A DNA stretch of 64,000 bases, taken from Conoideocrella luteorostrata. Taxonomy: Eukaryota; Ascomycota; Sordariomycetes; Hypocreales; Clavicipitaceae. The notes beneath the pieces are model-generated. The model was not told where the DNA came from and ran no database searches. It was given only the letters and a program-made list of their open reading frames with translations. The position numbers were made by a program, and so were the translations under genes. The stretch covers positions 186,001 to 250,000 of the forward strand of contig JASWJB010000012.1 in assembly GCA_032433595.1 (NCBI GenBank), given 5' to 3'. This document shows, in pieces, positions 1-11,830 of the stretch. The first letter of the stretch is position 1, and each line of letters begins with the position of its first letter.

Positions 1-1195
1 TGAAATCCAATTAACTCGGCCGGCAATTTTGAGCCAAGTGGCAACGAGCACCTCATATTAGTTATGTATTAGATTAGTTGGATGCTTTCCTCGCCCGAAA
101 CACCACGGAAGTAACTACGCCGTACTCCGTAGTTACCACCGCCAACGCCGTATGTGGGACAATCCGATCCGCCCGTTCCGGCCGATAGCCAGCCCCTCCA
201 AAATATTCCCGCGGGATGCTCATCGTCGCCCGGGACGCGTTTAAGAGCGAAGCCTCCACTGTCCGCGGAAAAAGTTGCAAGCTCACACCACTCTTCGCAG
301 ACCTCGTGCGCAACTCACTCCATAGACGCACACCACAGCCACCAATTACAAATGCAAACTCTGCAAAGAAAGGAGAAAGGAAAAAAAAAAATAAAGGACT
401 CGGTTGATTTCTAATACTCTCCTGCACTGCACAAGAAATAAACCAGCTGAGTTCCATGCTGCACTCCTCACCTAGCACAAGCATACACTCCTTGACTCCT
501 CGCCTCACCATCAACCCGCCCACCGGGACGCTAACCCCCTTTATCGCCTCTCTGACGTCAATCGTTCACGCTAACAGTACGGAATAAATCTGCAAGTACT
601 CCCTCCGTACTCCGTAGTAGTATTTGTAAGAAATGTCTGTGTGTCTGGCTGCGACGGCAACAACCGTTTCTTATCCCCGAACGTACAGGTAAACGCGAAG
701 TGCCGAGCTGCACGAGATTGTGGCAGACCACGCGCGTTACGGCTAACGGTGTGCGGTATATGGAGTAGTTACAGAGGACTCCGTACAGAGTAATGGTCAT
801 GATGTTCAGGTAGTGCACAATGGCTGCTTGTAGCTAGCCGAGTCGTCTTAGTTAGCCACCGCGAAATCCGATCGTTATAATTTAATGTCCATCCATCCCC
901 CTCCCCGTCTTGCGCTATAGTGTTATTGTGCAAAGTTGCATGTTTTACATCTGGTGCTGTGTCAGATACTAGCTGTAGCTGTTGCCGTGCCGCATTGTTG
1001 GCTTCATTCCTGAGGACCGTTTTCGGGACAAGGTTGTCCATTATTCACTTGGACTCGACTACATGAAATCGAATACAACACGATACAACAAGATACTACC
1101 AGTAGACCACAACGACATTCGATGATATCCTCTCGACATCCCCGATATCGCCGAAACACAACCACCGCCATCTAGAAGCAGCCCTCATCATCACC
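1..1195. other. Intergenic region upstream of the DHA1 transporter gene
   Basis: No reading frame here resembles a protein family. Two exact copies of the TACTCCGTA motif lie at 123-131 and 608-616, and a near copy lies around 774. A purine-rich run is at about 370-395. The last 100 bases before the transporter ATG are C/A-rich, as is common in fungal 5' leaders. Confidence 0.6.
123..131 (-). repeat. Dispersed TACGGAGTA motif (first of ten exact copies)
   Basis: By reading both strands I find exact copies beginning at 123, 608, 5443, 9766, 27544, 36824, 41078, 53225, 53911 and 57047. All lie outside the coding models. Several are followed or preceded by C or G so that the inverted pair CTCCGTACGGAG can form, as at 57042-57053. 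About 0.5 copies would be expected by chance over both strands at equal base frequencies. Confidence 0.7.
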
Positions 1196-2955
1196 ATGGG
1201 CCTCACGCGCTTCCTCTCGCGGCCGGTCAACAAGCCCTACCGCACCAAAAACCTCGACCACTCCGCGCCTCCCTTCGTCAACGACAAGGGCCTCATCGAC
1301 TTCCAAGAAAATGACATCGAAAACCCCCAGAACTGGTCCACCACCCGCCGCATCTTCGTCACCATCTCGGCCGTCATGCTCGTCATGAACGCCACATTCG
1401 CATCCAGCGCCCCCAGCGGCTGCCTGCCCTCCATCGCCAAGGACTTTGGCATTTCCGACGAGGCCGCCGCTCTAACCATCACCTTGTTCCTGCTGGGATA
1501 CTGCGCCGGGCCGTTGCTATTCGCCCCGCTCAGTGAGCTGTACGGCCGTCGCTGGATCTTTTACATCTCCTTCACCATGTACATCGCCTTCAACTTTCTG
1601 TGCGCTTTTGCTCCTAATTTCGGCAGCCTGCTGGTTGGGCGCTTCCTCACCGGCACGCTCGTCTCGGCCCCGTTGAGCAACGCACCTGGCGTCCTGGCCG
1701 ATTTGTGGAATCCCCTGGAACGTGCAAATGCCATGGCTCTCTTCTCGACAATGGTCTGGATCGGCCCAGCTCTAGGTCCTGTTGTCGCCGGCTTTCTTGA
1801 GCTGAAGAAGGACTGGCACTGGGCGTTTTATGTCCTTCTCTGGCTCGGGGCAGGAACCTGGATTCTCATGCTCACCATTCCGGAAACCCACGCACCAACT
1901 ATCTTGATTCACAAAGCCAAGCGGGTTCGCAAGGCCCAGATCCCAGGGTACGAGGACATCAAAGCCCCAGCGGAGGCTGAGGATCGCACAATCAAGGGTG
2001 TCTTCACCGTGGCTCTTACCCGCCCCTGGATCATTCTCTTTGATCCCATCTCCTTCCTATGTGCCATCTACCTCGCCGTTGTGTATACCCTTCTCTATAT
2101 GCTGTTCAGCATCTACCCAATCGTTTTCCAGGAACGACGCGGCTGGAACTCCGGTGTCGGGGAGCTCCCTCTTACGGGTACCATTGTTGGCGCCATTGCC
2201 GGTGGTTTGATTGTCCTGTACGATACGAGGCGACGCACCGGAAAGATTGAACGTGGTGAGCTCAAGGCCGAGAATATGGAGCCAGAAGATCGTCTGCCTT
2301 TGGCCATGTTTGGAGGCATTAGCTTTGCGGCTTCCATGTTTTGGTTTGCTTGGACCGCCGAATTCATGTAAGTTTTGTCCATTTTCTCATTCAACAATCC
2401 CCGCCACATGTACTGATCATTCTCAGTTCCATACACTGGATCGTCCCAACCATTGCCGGCGGCTTCCTTTCAGCTTCCATGCTGCTCATCTTTGTCGCGT
2501 ACCTCAACTACCTCGTCGATGTCTATCTCATGTACGCCGCGTCCGCTATTGCCGCCAACACTATTGCTCGATCAGCCTGCGGTGCCGCGGCACCTCTCTT
2601 CACCAGCCAGATGTTCCACGCCCTTGGCGTCGGCGGCGGTGGCAGTCTGGTCGCCGGCGTAGCCACACTGTTGGCCGTGGTACCATTTATATTCTACAAG
2701 TACGGCAAGTCGATTCGCATTCGAAGCAAGTTTGCCCCCACACCTGCGAAGGAAGAGCGTCGGGTTCGTGATGAAGAGGCAATCCCAACAGACTACACAA
2801 CGCCGGACCCTTCAGAGAATGAGAGCGCCACCGATGTGGATTCATTCCACGAACTGGAGAGGGCCGAGAAGAGAGAGAATTCCAATCCCTCCCGCGCCGG
2901 AGGCTCAGTTCCAACTGAACCTGGCCCAGGTGGCGAAAAAGCTGGTCCTGCTTAG
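1196..2955 (+). CDS. MFS transporter, DHA1 (drug/polyamine:H+ antiporter) type
   Basis: Exons 1196-2367 and 2427-2955 are joined across a 59-bp GTAAGT...CAG intron and give 566 residues. The protein has a hydrophilic N-terminus with the NPQNWS-type stretch that precedes TM1 in fungal DHA1 transporters, then hydrophobic segments consistent with 12 TMs. The loop 2-3 signature ends in YGRRW (about residues 113-117). A motif-C-like GPALGPVVAG near residue 190 marks proton antiporters. The central loop is basic, and an acidic tail runs from about 520. The start ATG sits in a good context (ATCACCATGG). The expected role is plasma-membrane export of drugs, polyamines or metabolites; substrate cannot be read from sequence. 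It converges on the sugar transporter downstream. Confidence 0.93.
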
Positions 2956-3288
2956 CTTGCATTAAACATATGGTATGATGTATTCGCATTTCGTAACTGA
3001 GAATACACGACACTGGCGTTGATGGTATTTAGAGGATTATGATGGGTTTTTTCCCCTTCCCACATGTACAGGGATATAGCGTGCTTTACGGCATTTACAG
3101 CACATATCATGATTCCATATCAAATATTGGCGTCATCACATTAAGTAACAGCCTTTTCGTGAGAAATATAACTCCATAAACAATTGAACTCTAATGATAC
3201 GATTAAATATACAAGTGACGCCGATCATGCAACCAACAAACAAATTGCCACTTCTTCCGGCGCAAATCCATGTCCTGCGATGTTTTGT
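2956..3288. other. Intergenic, between convergent transporter genes
   Basis: These 333 bases separate the 3' ends of two convergent genes. They are AT-rich with several AATAAA-like and ATATAA words that could serve as 3' processing signals. No gene is seen. Confidence 0.6.
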
Positions 3289-5196
3289 TTATGCATGTTC
3301 TTTTCGAGATTCAACCGGATCGTGGGTATCGATCTCGGACTTTCCGTTTTGCGCTTGATAAGAGTGGCTCATTCTTCGGAAGTGAGCGTCGTTGCGTTGT
3401 CGTCTCGTCACGTATCCAGGGGGTACCCATTTGGAGCTCGTCCAAGCCTTGAGGTCTGGCTGTCCATACATAAGATCAACGTTCTCCAGACTGAGCGTTC
3501 GTGATTCATAGAGGAAGAACCATACAAGTAGAGCCGCTGCTAGATTAGTAGCGAAGAAAACAAATCCGAAGCCATACCCGATGCCCTTGGTTGCCAGCGG
3601 GGTGAGAAATCCGATCATGACTGCCAATGAGAGAATAAGTATTCCATGTAGGGAAAAGAAAGTAAAAAGGGGGGGGGGGAATATCAAATCATCTTAGCTT
3701 ACAGTTTCCAAGCCAATTGCTTGCAGTTGCAAGGGATGCCTGTTTGGATCGAGTACGCAGAGGAAAGCTCTCGCCGATGACCACCCAAGCCATGGGGCCC
3801 CAAGTTGCCGCAAAGGATGCAATGAACATGCATGCCGACACAATCATGACAATTCCAGAGACTTTGTTTTCTTTTGGCGGCAACATGGTGCCAACAACGG
3901 CAAAGATGAGCAACCAAACTGCCTGCCACAAAGCACCAAGGAATAACGGCCAGCGACGTCCAAACTTTTCCACGGCGTATAGTCCCAAAAATGTCATAGC
4001 GACATTAACGGCGCCCAAAATGAGTTGCGTAAGGATAGAGTCATTTATTCCTGCCGACTCGAAAATAGTAGCTCCGTAGTAGAAGAAGTAGTTGACGCCG
4101 GTCCATTGCTGCAAAAAGTGAATGCTGATGCCTAGCAGGGTACGATACAGCACTTTGGGAATACCCTTGCTTGATTGGAAGCATTCGACCCAGGAACCAG
4201 TACCGACTTGACGTTCCTTCTCCAAGATTTTCTGCATCTCGTTGATGTCGTCTTCGACAAGAGGGTGTTGGGGGTCGTGCTTCAAACCGCGGAGACGTGC
4301 CAAGGACATCCTTGCTCCATCCCAGTCTCCTCTAGCAGCGAGCCATCTTGGTGACTCAGGAACCACCAACATACCAATTCCAAGAGGCAACGAAAAAAGA
4401 ATGCCGAGCCCTATGACAATCCTCCAAGAAGCGTCCTTGTGTTGAATGCTGCGAACACCATAATTGATGATATTGGACACCAATATGCCAAAGGTAATCA
4501 TGAGCTGATACGAAGCAACGACAGCGCCACGAATTTCCCTCGGCGAAGACTCAGATTGAAACATGGGAACGCCGACCGATAAGTTGCCAACGCCAAGACC
4601 TGCAACAAAACGGCCCATCATCATATGAACCCAGCTCCTTTGTGCCGAAATCTGTATGATATTACCAATAGCGAAAATTAACACGCCGAAGGCCATACTT
4701 TTGCGTCGTCCCCACCAATCCGCAGTACTACATGATATGTCTTGTCAGCCTCAAGAGCCCTATACAACAAGGCATACGCTCTGAAAAGCGCTCTCTCTTA
4801 ATGGATGATCCGGGGGGGATGATGAAACTTACTAGGCACCCGACAAAGCTCCAATCAAGGATCCAATGCTCATGAGCGACACGAGTGCCGACTGAATGAT
4901 GGGTACCCAAGACTTTCCGCCTTTGCCATTATCCTGAGCGAATCTGTCCATAAAATCCTCAAACAAAAGCATTGCGGAGATCTGGCCAGTGTCATAACCG
5001 AAGAGAAATCCTCCTACTGAGGTTATAGCTCCCAAAAGGAGAGCCTCAAAGCCGCAAGCGGCGCCATTGACCTTGATAGACCTAAGACAGTTACCATTAG
5101 CTCACGGTGGATCTACAAGCCAACAGAAATGTTGCACGTGAGTACGAGATCTTCGCAAGTTCAGCACTAAGACCGCACATACTTTCTTCCAAGCAT
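3289..5196 (-). CDS. MFS sugar (hexose-type) transporter
   Basis: Four exons on the minus strand, 5196-5183, 5081-4833, 4727-3703 and 3620-3289, give 539 residues. The first exon is only 14 nt (M-L-G-R plus two bases). Family marks of sugar porters are clear: GGFLFGYDTGQIS in TM1, DWWGRRKS after TM2, PESPRWL after TM6, QQWTGVN in TM7, EKFGRR after TM8, and a WGPMAWVVIGE segment in TM10 followed by PLRTRSK. This is the sugar porter family (TC 2.A.1.1), a plasma-membrane monosaccharide uptake protein; which sugar is not evident. Intron 3 contains a run of eleven G (plus strand 3669-3679). Introns are 101, 105 and 82 bp, all GT-AG and phase-consistent, so the gene appears intact. Confidence 0.92.
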
Positions 5197-7991
5197 TATG
5201 AATGACCGTGGTCTCGGGTGACTGCCGTGTGGCAGATGATTCGAATTCAAGTAAGGTTGCACTGGATTTCACCCCAGGCCTATAACCTTCAAATGTAGAA
5301 GATACCAGTTGAATATGGGGGAGTCGAGCGGGTTTAATATATTAATCAATCTTGGGGTGCCAGCGCCGCCAAGATGGAGAGCAAGGAAAAGGGGGAGGGG
5401 TGATAATAAATGATCAAGTTAAATAAATACTGGGGTACACCATACTCCGTACAGTAAGGCTAATGGGTGAAAGAGAAAATGCAGCACATAAAAAGTATGG
5501 ACACCAGAGTCATGATATGATGGCGCTGTCGGTAGCCTGCACCGCCGGTTGCAGGTCCACGAGAAAGTGGATGGAGAGACGGATGGGTGCATTGAGTTGC
5601 ATGGATGGGGATGCAAATGGTCTCCAGACGGGGAAGACGACTTCGCGCCTGGACACGCTGCTTGGCGGCTGGGGATTGGCTTGGCAGGCGTCATGTAGAA
5701 GCGAATGCATGGACAGGATGGAAGGCACGACTCATCCATCTTGCAGCTCAATCTTTTGTCTGGTCAGGTCAGGTTATGTCCAGTCTGCGGAAGGTGGACG
5801 TTACAGTACCTACCTTGGGACCTGGGTACGCATGAAAATCAAGTGACTTTAACACCACCTCGCTTGTCTCTGTACAGTTACTAGCACAATACAACACATA
5901 TTGTGCATGTGCGGGAAGATGAAGGCGGCGGATTGAGGAAATTACAGGTTTCTTCGGTACCAAAGGGTGCCAGACACAGTGTGACGCGATGTGCCCCGGC
6001 CTTGATCTTGGAGTAAAAGCTGTCTTTGTCAACAAAGGCAAGCACATGAGTACGTAGCTCATAGAGCAGGGAAGAAAGAAAATAGCGAAAAGAAAAAAAT
6101 TACACAAGAGGGGGGATGGCTCTCAATGTTGTTGACCTCGTCTACGGCCAACAATCACTCTCCCAAGTGTTCACAGCTGGCGAGCCAAGCAGGCAGATAT
6201 TGACGTGACTCCTGGGGTTGCAAGTGCACGACGTGGCCCAATGCCTGTCAAGACCTTGCATGGGACGGCTGTGGACACTGCACTCATCTCTCTGATGGTG
6301 CTGTACGGGGTAGTTTAGTTACAAAGCGACAAAACAACATGTGGGGTAACTAGGTGCTGTGCTACAGCGGTCCCCATGTGGCTGGCGGACTTGCGGTTGG
6401 CCATTCAGCTTGATTTCGCTGCGGGCATTCTGCAACGACACCATAATGGGTCCGGCATTGCGAGTCCGGCATTGCGAGCATATAACAATACTTATTAACA
6501 TATTCGCTTCGAGTATGTGTTGAATATGTTACTATCTCTTCATTCCTTGCGTTGCTACGTTCACATCGGTGTGAGATACCTTAGAGCCAACCACCTGCTT
6601 GCACCTGATAGATCTCATGGCTCTCTACTTGGCGAACTGCAGACACCCAATGTTACTACGGTTTCCTCACAAAGGCATTCCGGATAAATTTGCGTATTTG
6701 TCGCACAGGGATCGTATCGTGAAGTCACAGACAGGCACTCGACATAGAACACAGCCACAGCGAACATATCGGCCAACCCAGCGCCCAGCATTTTGAGTCA
6801 AGTCTTGGCTCTTCAGCAGCATGTTTCGTTTACTTTGTCGTGGGGCAGCCGGGATGAACAAGCTTTTCAGCGTTTGTAATTTTTTTTCCTTCGTCTTTGT
6901 TTCTCATCTCAGGTGAACGGTCTGACCGAGTTGCCCAGCCCGGTGGTATCACATTTGGAACAGCAAGACCCTTTTGCCCAGCTCGCTAGCATTGAATCGT
7001 GCTGTCTAATGTGCTCATCACGGCTTAATTATGGAGCGATTCCACCACGGCCGAAGCTGCCCAGCCAGCCACGCGATTCATGTCTAGTAGAATACGGAGC
7101 AGAGCAGAGCATTCGAGCAGAGAGATGCAGATGCCGTCCATGTAAATCACTATCTCCCAACGACGCCTTGAGATACATATATATGCCCTCATTAGTTGGC
7201 TCACAATCTTGTGTGTTGACGTGCTAGCTTAGCGTTCTGCAACGATCTGCAAATGGTCGCTACACGACCCGATTGACGGCGTTCAGTGCCCTTTGTACAG
7301 GGGGTTTCCATCACAATGGAGCCCACCCCGTTCGAAATAGCATTGATCTGTCGGTCGTTCTCTCGGTCATTTCCAGCCAATCTGTCGTCCACGCTAGTCA
7401 ACTGTGTCAAAAATCCGGGCTTGCAAGCTCGCGGGGACCTCTTACTAACTCATAAGCCAGAATGTCTTGGCCTAATCCACGGTCAATGTGCTGCCAGTCC
7501 ACGTCGACGCGTAAGAAGCCGCGTCGGTCCGACAAATCTTAAACCCTAAGCCTGGACGGAGCACATATTGCGCTGGGCATTGAGTACCGTCAGCGGACTG
7601 CACTGAGGCCCTGACGTCTCTCTCATGTTGTTTCTCCCGCCTCGCTTGAAAAATCCCCCCACAGTACAGAGTATGCGGCACCATGATTGTAATATTCTCT
7701 CAACTGCGACCTAATTGTAATTCATACCAATCTGTATATTCTACTTATGGTCTTTGCGCCGTTGATCACATAATATATTTCCCTCCCAGCATGAAACCCT
7801 AAGTTACATACATGGTGGAGCCGCATTGCATCATCACTGAACCGCATAAACCCGTCATAATGTTTCTAGTAGACTGCTAAAACGCATTATTTTATTAACA
7901 AAAGAACTAATGGGGGGAAACGGAACTAGTAATTCATTATGATGCAATATGATGGACATAAAAAAAAAAGAAAACGTTGCAAAAAAAACAA
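5197..7991. other. Long intergenic region without a convincing gene
   Basis: I see only short, low-information reading frames here. An exact TACTCCGTA motif lies at 5443-5451, about 250 bases upstream of the sugar-transporter ATG. No protein similarity is recognisable on either strand. The stretch directly before the tRNA carries A-runs on the plus strand (7960-7990), which are T-runs downstream of the minus-strand tRNA. Confidence 0.5.
7966..7991 (-). terminator. Probable RNA polymerase III terminator of tRNA-Phe
   Basis: Immediately 3' of the minus-strand tRNA the plus strand has A-runs, read as T-runs on the transcribed strand. Four or more T residues terminate RNA polymerase III. Confidence 0.55.
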
Positions 7992-8089
7992 TGCGGCCAG
8001 TGTGACTCGAACACACGACCTTCAGATAGGCATCCGTAGGATTGAAGTTTGACTTCAGTCTGACGATCTCCCAGCTAATCTATGGCCGC
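7992..8089 (-). tRNA. tRNA-Phe (GAA) with a 25-nt intron
   Basis: The minus strand folds as a complete cloverleaf. The 7-bp acceptor stem is GCGGCCA/TGGCCGC with discriminator A. The D arm contains TAGCTGGGAG, the anticodon stem is TCAGA/TCTGA, and the T arm is GTGTG-TTCGAGT-CACAC. The anticodon is GAA (plus-strand 8054-8056), reading Phe codons. A 25-nt insertion at 8028-8052 lies between positions 37 and 38, the canonical site for nuclear tRNA introns. Removing it leaves a 73-nt tRNA without CCA, as expected in eukaryotes. The internal A and B boxes are intact. Confidence 0.95.
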
Positions 8090-8899
8090 AAGGTTGAAAG
8101 CTCAGTTGTTATTTTGCTCTATATCGGGTCAGTACTACCAAACTCTGTGGCTGCTTAGTTAGTTCCGCTCATCCCATCACCGACGACATAGCATTTATGC
8201 ACGGCGTTCACATATTAATTATGTTTGTTTGAAGCAAAATTTTCTCTCCGCACTGCTACCGTACCTATTCTATGTTTTCAACAGAAGCATAAACATTGAG
8301 TCGCGAAACTTCGGGCAATGACCATCAGCAGACGATCCGAAGCATTGTATCTCATGAGTCAACATATCATTTATTTCATAAGTAACAAGGAACAGAAGAG
8401 CTAGGACGGGGAAAAGCGTCGGCACTGACAATGACCACGCTCTGCGTTATTGACAATCGGTTCCAGCTAATAATTATAATATCGCCTTTTCCGACATGAA
8501 CTGCTCCGCAGTACTTAATCTAGAGGAGTGATCTGAAGGAAATGTCCCTGTAGGGTAAGGATTCGGTCTGTGGTGGATGGGCATGACATGCAAAGGCCCA
8601 CGTCTGAAGCGACAAGTCTTTGTAGCCTTGCTCTGCGATCGAGGACATTCCATTATGCATATAAGAGCAACAGTTTACAGAATGGGAATTTTTCTGAATG
8701 CCTTGGTTACATGCAATGCATGTGATTGTTTGGCGAATGAAGCCTCGTTCAGCCAGTGAATATGCGCGGAGTGAAATATAAATATTGTCTGTGCTAGTAA
8801 TCAGCGTAACTTAACCGTGTCTCCTAAGCACACGGGATGGTAGCGTCCGCTTTTCCGCTTTCTAAAACACTCGGCTTCATTTGCAAAAGGTCCAGCATC
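8090..8899. other. Intergenic region between tRNA-Phe and the GNAT gene
   Basis: No coding frame or RNA gene is recognised. The part next to 8899 is the 3' flank of the acetyltransferase gene. Confidence 0.55.
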
Positions 8900-9676
8900 T
8901 CATGCGCCCGTCCGCATGAAAATATTAGATGGACGCACCCGGTCTGCCCACTGCTTGTCTACCAAATATTCAATCTCAGGGCCTTCCTGCCGAAAGCCAA
9001 GCTTTTCGTATACACGCCTCCCCATCACCGAAGCCTCTGTGATGCATTCTAGTCCCCCTCTCCTCTTTGCTTCATCTATGCCCCATTGAGCCAGCTGTTT
9101 GCCAATCCCTTTCCCTTGGTAAGCAGGATCGACCGCGCATAGGTCGAGGATCATGACGGAGGGCGGTTCAACATGGGCCTTTTTCTTCACGAGCTCGATG
9201 CGTTGGCGAGACAGGGAGCTCATCACATCACAAAGGTACTGTTGCTCAGGCTTATTCCCAGGGTGAAGCTTCTCCATATTCAATGCCTTGCTCCAGTCTT
9301 CAGTGGGCGGGTCGCCATGGCCGGAGACGACTGACGCTTGTAGCCAGATGGCTATGCCGACAATCTTTCGTGATGGCTGGTTCTCGTTGCTACGAACATC
9401 GTGCGGAGCGGTTGCTTTGACAAATATGGCATTTGGCCTTGCCAGGTGATCTCGCGTCGTGGCATTCCAACGCCCTATCATGCGAGCGGCTCCTTGAGAT
9501 CTGCCCTCGGGAGTGTCCCAGCCGGGGTTCATGGGTATCCAGATTCCATCTCGTATTTGCTGGCCAAAGGCTTTACAGCTGACGTCGAATGCCCCCGCAA
9601 TGTCCTCCTCACTTTCCACAACCTCGATCTGAATGTCTGCAGCAACTTCGGCATTGTCGGCGTGTCCCTGGGCCAT
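8900..9676 (-). CDS. GNAT-family N-acetyltransferase
   Basis: A single exon encodes 258 residues. The GNAT acetyl-CoA site (motif A) is plain: a DLCAVDPAYQ strand-turn followed by QGKGIG at residues 187-192, matching the Q/R-x-x-G-x-G/A pyrophosphate-binding loop. Motif B-like ITEAS and YEKLGFRQ follow. The N-terminal half has the AFDVSCKAFG and ARMIGRW pattern seen in fungal GNAT proteins of the small-molecule type. The fold predicts transfer of an acetyl group from acetyl-CoA to an amine; the substrate is unknown. No signal peptide is seen, so the protein is probably cytosolic. The start is the first ATG in frame and lies 577 bp from the next gene. Confidence 0.9.
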   Translation of the reverse strand: MAQGHADNAEVAADIQIEVVESEEDIAGAFDVSCKAFGQQIRDGIWIPMNPGWDTPEGRSQGAARMIGRWNATTRDHLARPNAIFVKATAPHDVRSNENQPSRKIVGIAIWLQASVVSGHGDPPTEDWSKALNMEKLHPGNKPEQQYLCDVMSSLSRQRIELVKKKAHVEPPSVMILDLCAVDPAYQGKGIGKQLAQWGIDEAKRRGGLECITEASVMGRRVYEKLGFRQEGPEIEYLVDKQWADRVRPSNIFMRTGA

Positions 9677-10253
9677 TGTGCCTCAATGCATCGGATGAAG
9701 TGTGGCTTTGAACTTAAGCATGTATAATTCGTTTAATTGAGTTGCTGGGCAATGCTGGTTGCGAGTACTCCGTAACTGTTCAGACGATGATGACGGATGG
9801 TTAGGTTGGCCCCACTGTTTGCGCCCATCCTCTCTGTTGCACAAAAAATATCGTAGCTGTTTTCTGAGGCAGTAACCACACTTATATACCGCGTAACACT
9901 CTTCCACTCCATCCTTTTTCTAGTCATTTCATCTGTCAAGCATAGCGGAAAAGCTCCATACCGAGTAAGTTTGCTTATTACTGCAATTGGCCATTCTGAA
10001 CTTTCTTTTCAATTAGCTCGAACCCCTGTTACGATGTGCTCGTTAATGCCCACTAATTGCACCTACAAAATCCGGCTGCCTACACACCATGTGTGCGCCT
10101 GGTCAGCCCTGCCGCGGCAGTGGTGGCGCTGCCTCGCCATTTCAGTGCGGCTGAGTATGACAAGAAAACACCTAAAACAGTCACTGCCCGCTACATGATG
10201 ACACTCAGGACTCCCGCTTTCCAAATTGGACGCAATTTCATCTTCTAGACAGA
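9677..10253. promoter_or_regulatory. Divergent intergenic region between GNAT and lipase-like genes
   Basis: The 577 bases separate two genes transcribed away from each other, so both promoters must lie here. An exact TACTCCGTA motif occurs at 9766-9774, about 90 bases upstream of the GNAT ATG. No other element can be named with confidence. Confidence 0.5.
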
Positions 10254-11830
10254 ATGCGCAAACCCAGATTTCTCAGCAGTAAACTCGCCAAGCCATCCAT
10301 TAAAGCATCCGCCGCAGCGACTCCAGTTGTTTCCAGCGCCGACACGCCATTCAGCGATAATTCAAGGGCATCCGTCGCTGCCGTGGCTGAGTTGTCAGAA
10401 TGTCTTGACTTTATGTTTGACCAGGCCACTTACCAAGGTAATCTGAATTTCCTGACATATCCATGAATCCCCACCATTGCTTATCCGCGTCCTGTGGACA
10501 GACGAACCGGGGGACTTGCTGCAGCTCCATCTGGGGAGAGTTGCGGAGGAAGCATCGAAGTACAGCAATGCCAGTATTGAGAGATGCGATGTTGAGGAAT
10601 GGATTTGGTGAGCATCTAGTCTCGATCTTCCGTCTGTGAGTATGTGGCATTAATTAGTGGCAGTGCTCCTGAAGTGGCTAATCTGGTGCGAGCGACGTGC
10701 TATTGCTCAAACATGGTGTACGGTCCGATCCAGCAGCGGGACCTTGACATGGTTCGTGAGTTCAACGGAGCGTCCTCTCTGAGCGGTACGAACAAGGCGT
10801 TTTCCATTTGGAAGATGGATTCATTGAATGCGATTATTGTGTCGGTGAGAGGCACCGCCAGCATGGCAGATCATATGGTGAATCTGAATTCGGAGATTGG
10901 CGATGCAAGCTCAGTTATGGTACGTGAATCTTTTCAGACGGGCCAGCAACCAACCCAGCCGCTGACAGCAACAAGAACATTCCCAGCGGTATATCAGCAC
11001 ACAGAGGGTTTCTAACCTGCGCGAAAAGCCTCTTGTCCGTAATTCGGTCAGAACTAGAGAAGCTAGTTGCGTCAGATGCTTCATTCACACAAGTGCTGTT
11101 TACTGGCCACTCAGCCGGAGGCGCGGTTTCGTCGCTGCTATTCCTGAATCTTGCATTCAATCCACTACCGCGTGGTAAGTATATTTAGGAGGTATTCCTG
11201 TTTCGTACTGTACTGAGTATCGCAGCGCCGCACATCACAACCTCTCTCATTACATTTGGATCTGCCCCAGCCCTGTCGGAAAACATGTCCGATCTTATTC
11301 GCAAGATCCCCAACATTGGGACCGTGCTCGCAATAGTGAATGAGTATGATATGGTGCCGCGCGCAGACAAGACGTACATACAGTCACTTATCGACCTATA
11401 TCGATCAAAATATGGACTCTCTCGCGCAGGGACAGATCCTGGCGAGGTACACGGAAGCGGTTTACCAAGCCCCATAATGCCAGGAAGCGTTGATCGTTCA
11501 ACTTGGCCACTTCCAAAACCTATGTACTACCTCCTCGGAGATATCGTCATTTCGAAAAGCTTCCCGCACACCTCTCCCATATCTACTGCCGACTCGGCGT
11601 CAGACTTAACTGCTCGACCAAGCTTGTCCTACAGAATGTTTCGTGTTTCACAAGACCAGTTCAGCAGCTATCTTTTCTGTGGCTTAGGAGTCCACAAAAG
11701 ACGCATATACTTGGAGCGCATTCGCTCCTCTCTAGGAGCAGAGCCTTACTCTTGGAGCGATTCAGCCACCCTTCGAACAGTAGGCAGCCAACACACAAGT
11801 CTCAGTAGTGGCACAGCCCAGACGGCATAG
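10254..11830 (+). CDS. Class-3 lipase-like alpha/beta hydrolase
   Basis: Five exons (10254-10437, 10502-10607, 10658-10919, 10976-11174, 11226-11830) give 451 residues. The four introns are 50-64 bp. The nucleophile elbow GHSAGG places Ser at residue 230. VNEYDMVPR supplies the likely Asp (292), and GVHKRRIYLERI near the end supplies the likely His (407), in the order expected for the lipase class 3 fold (PF01764 type). An earlier VRGTAS strand resembles the oxyanion segment. There is no convincing N-terminal signal peptide, so an intracellular (acyl)glycerol or phospholipid hydrolase is more likely than a secreted one. The 3' splice sites of introns 1 and 3 were chosen by frame and family pattern rather than by the nearest AG. 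Confidence 0.85.
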
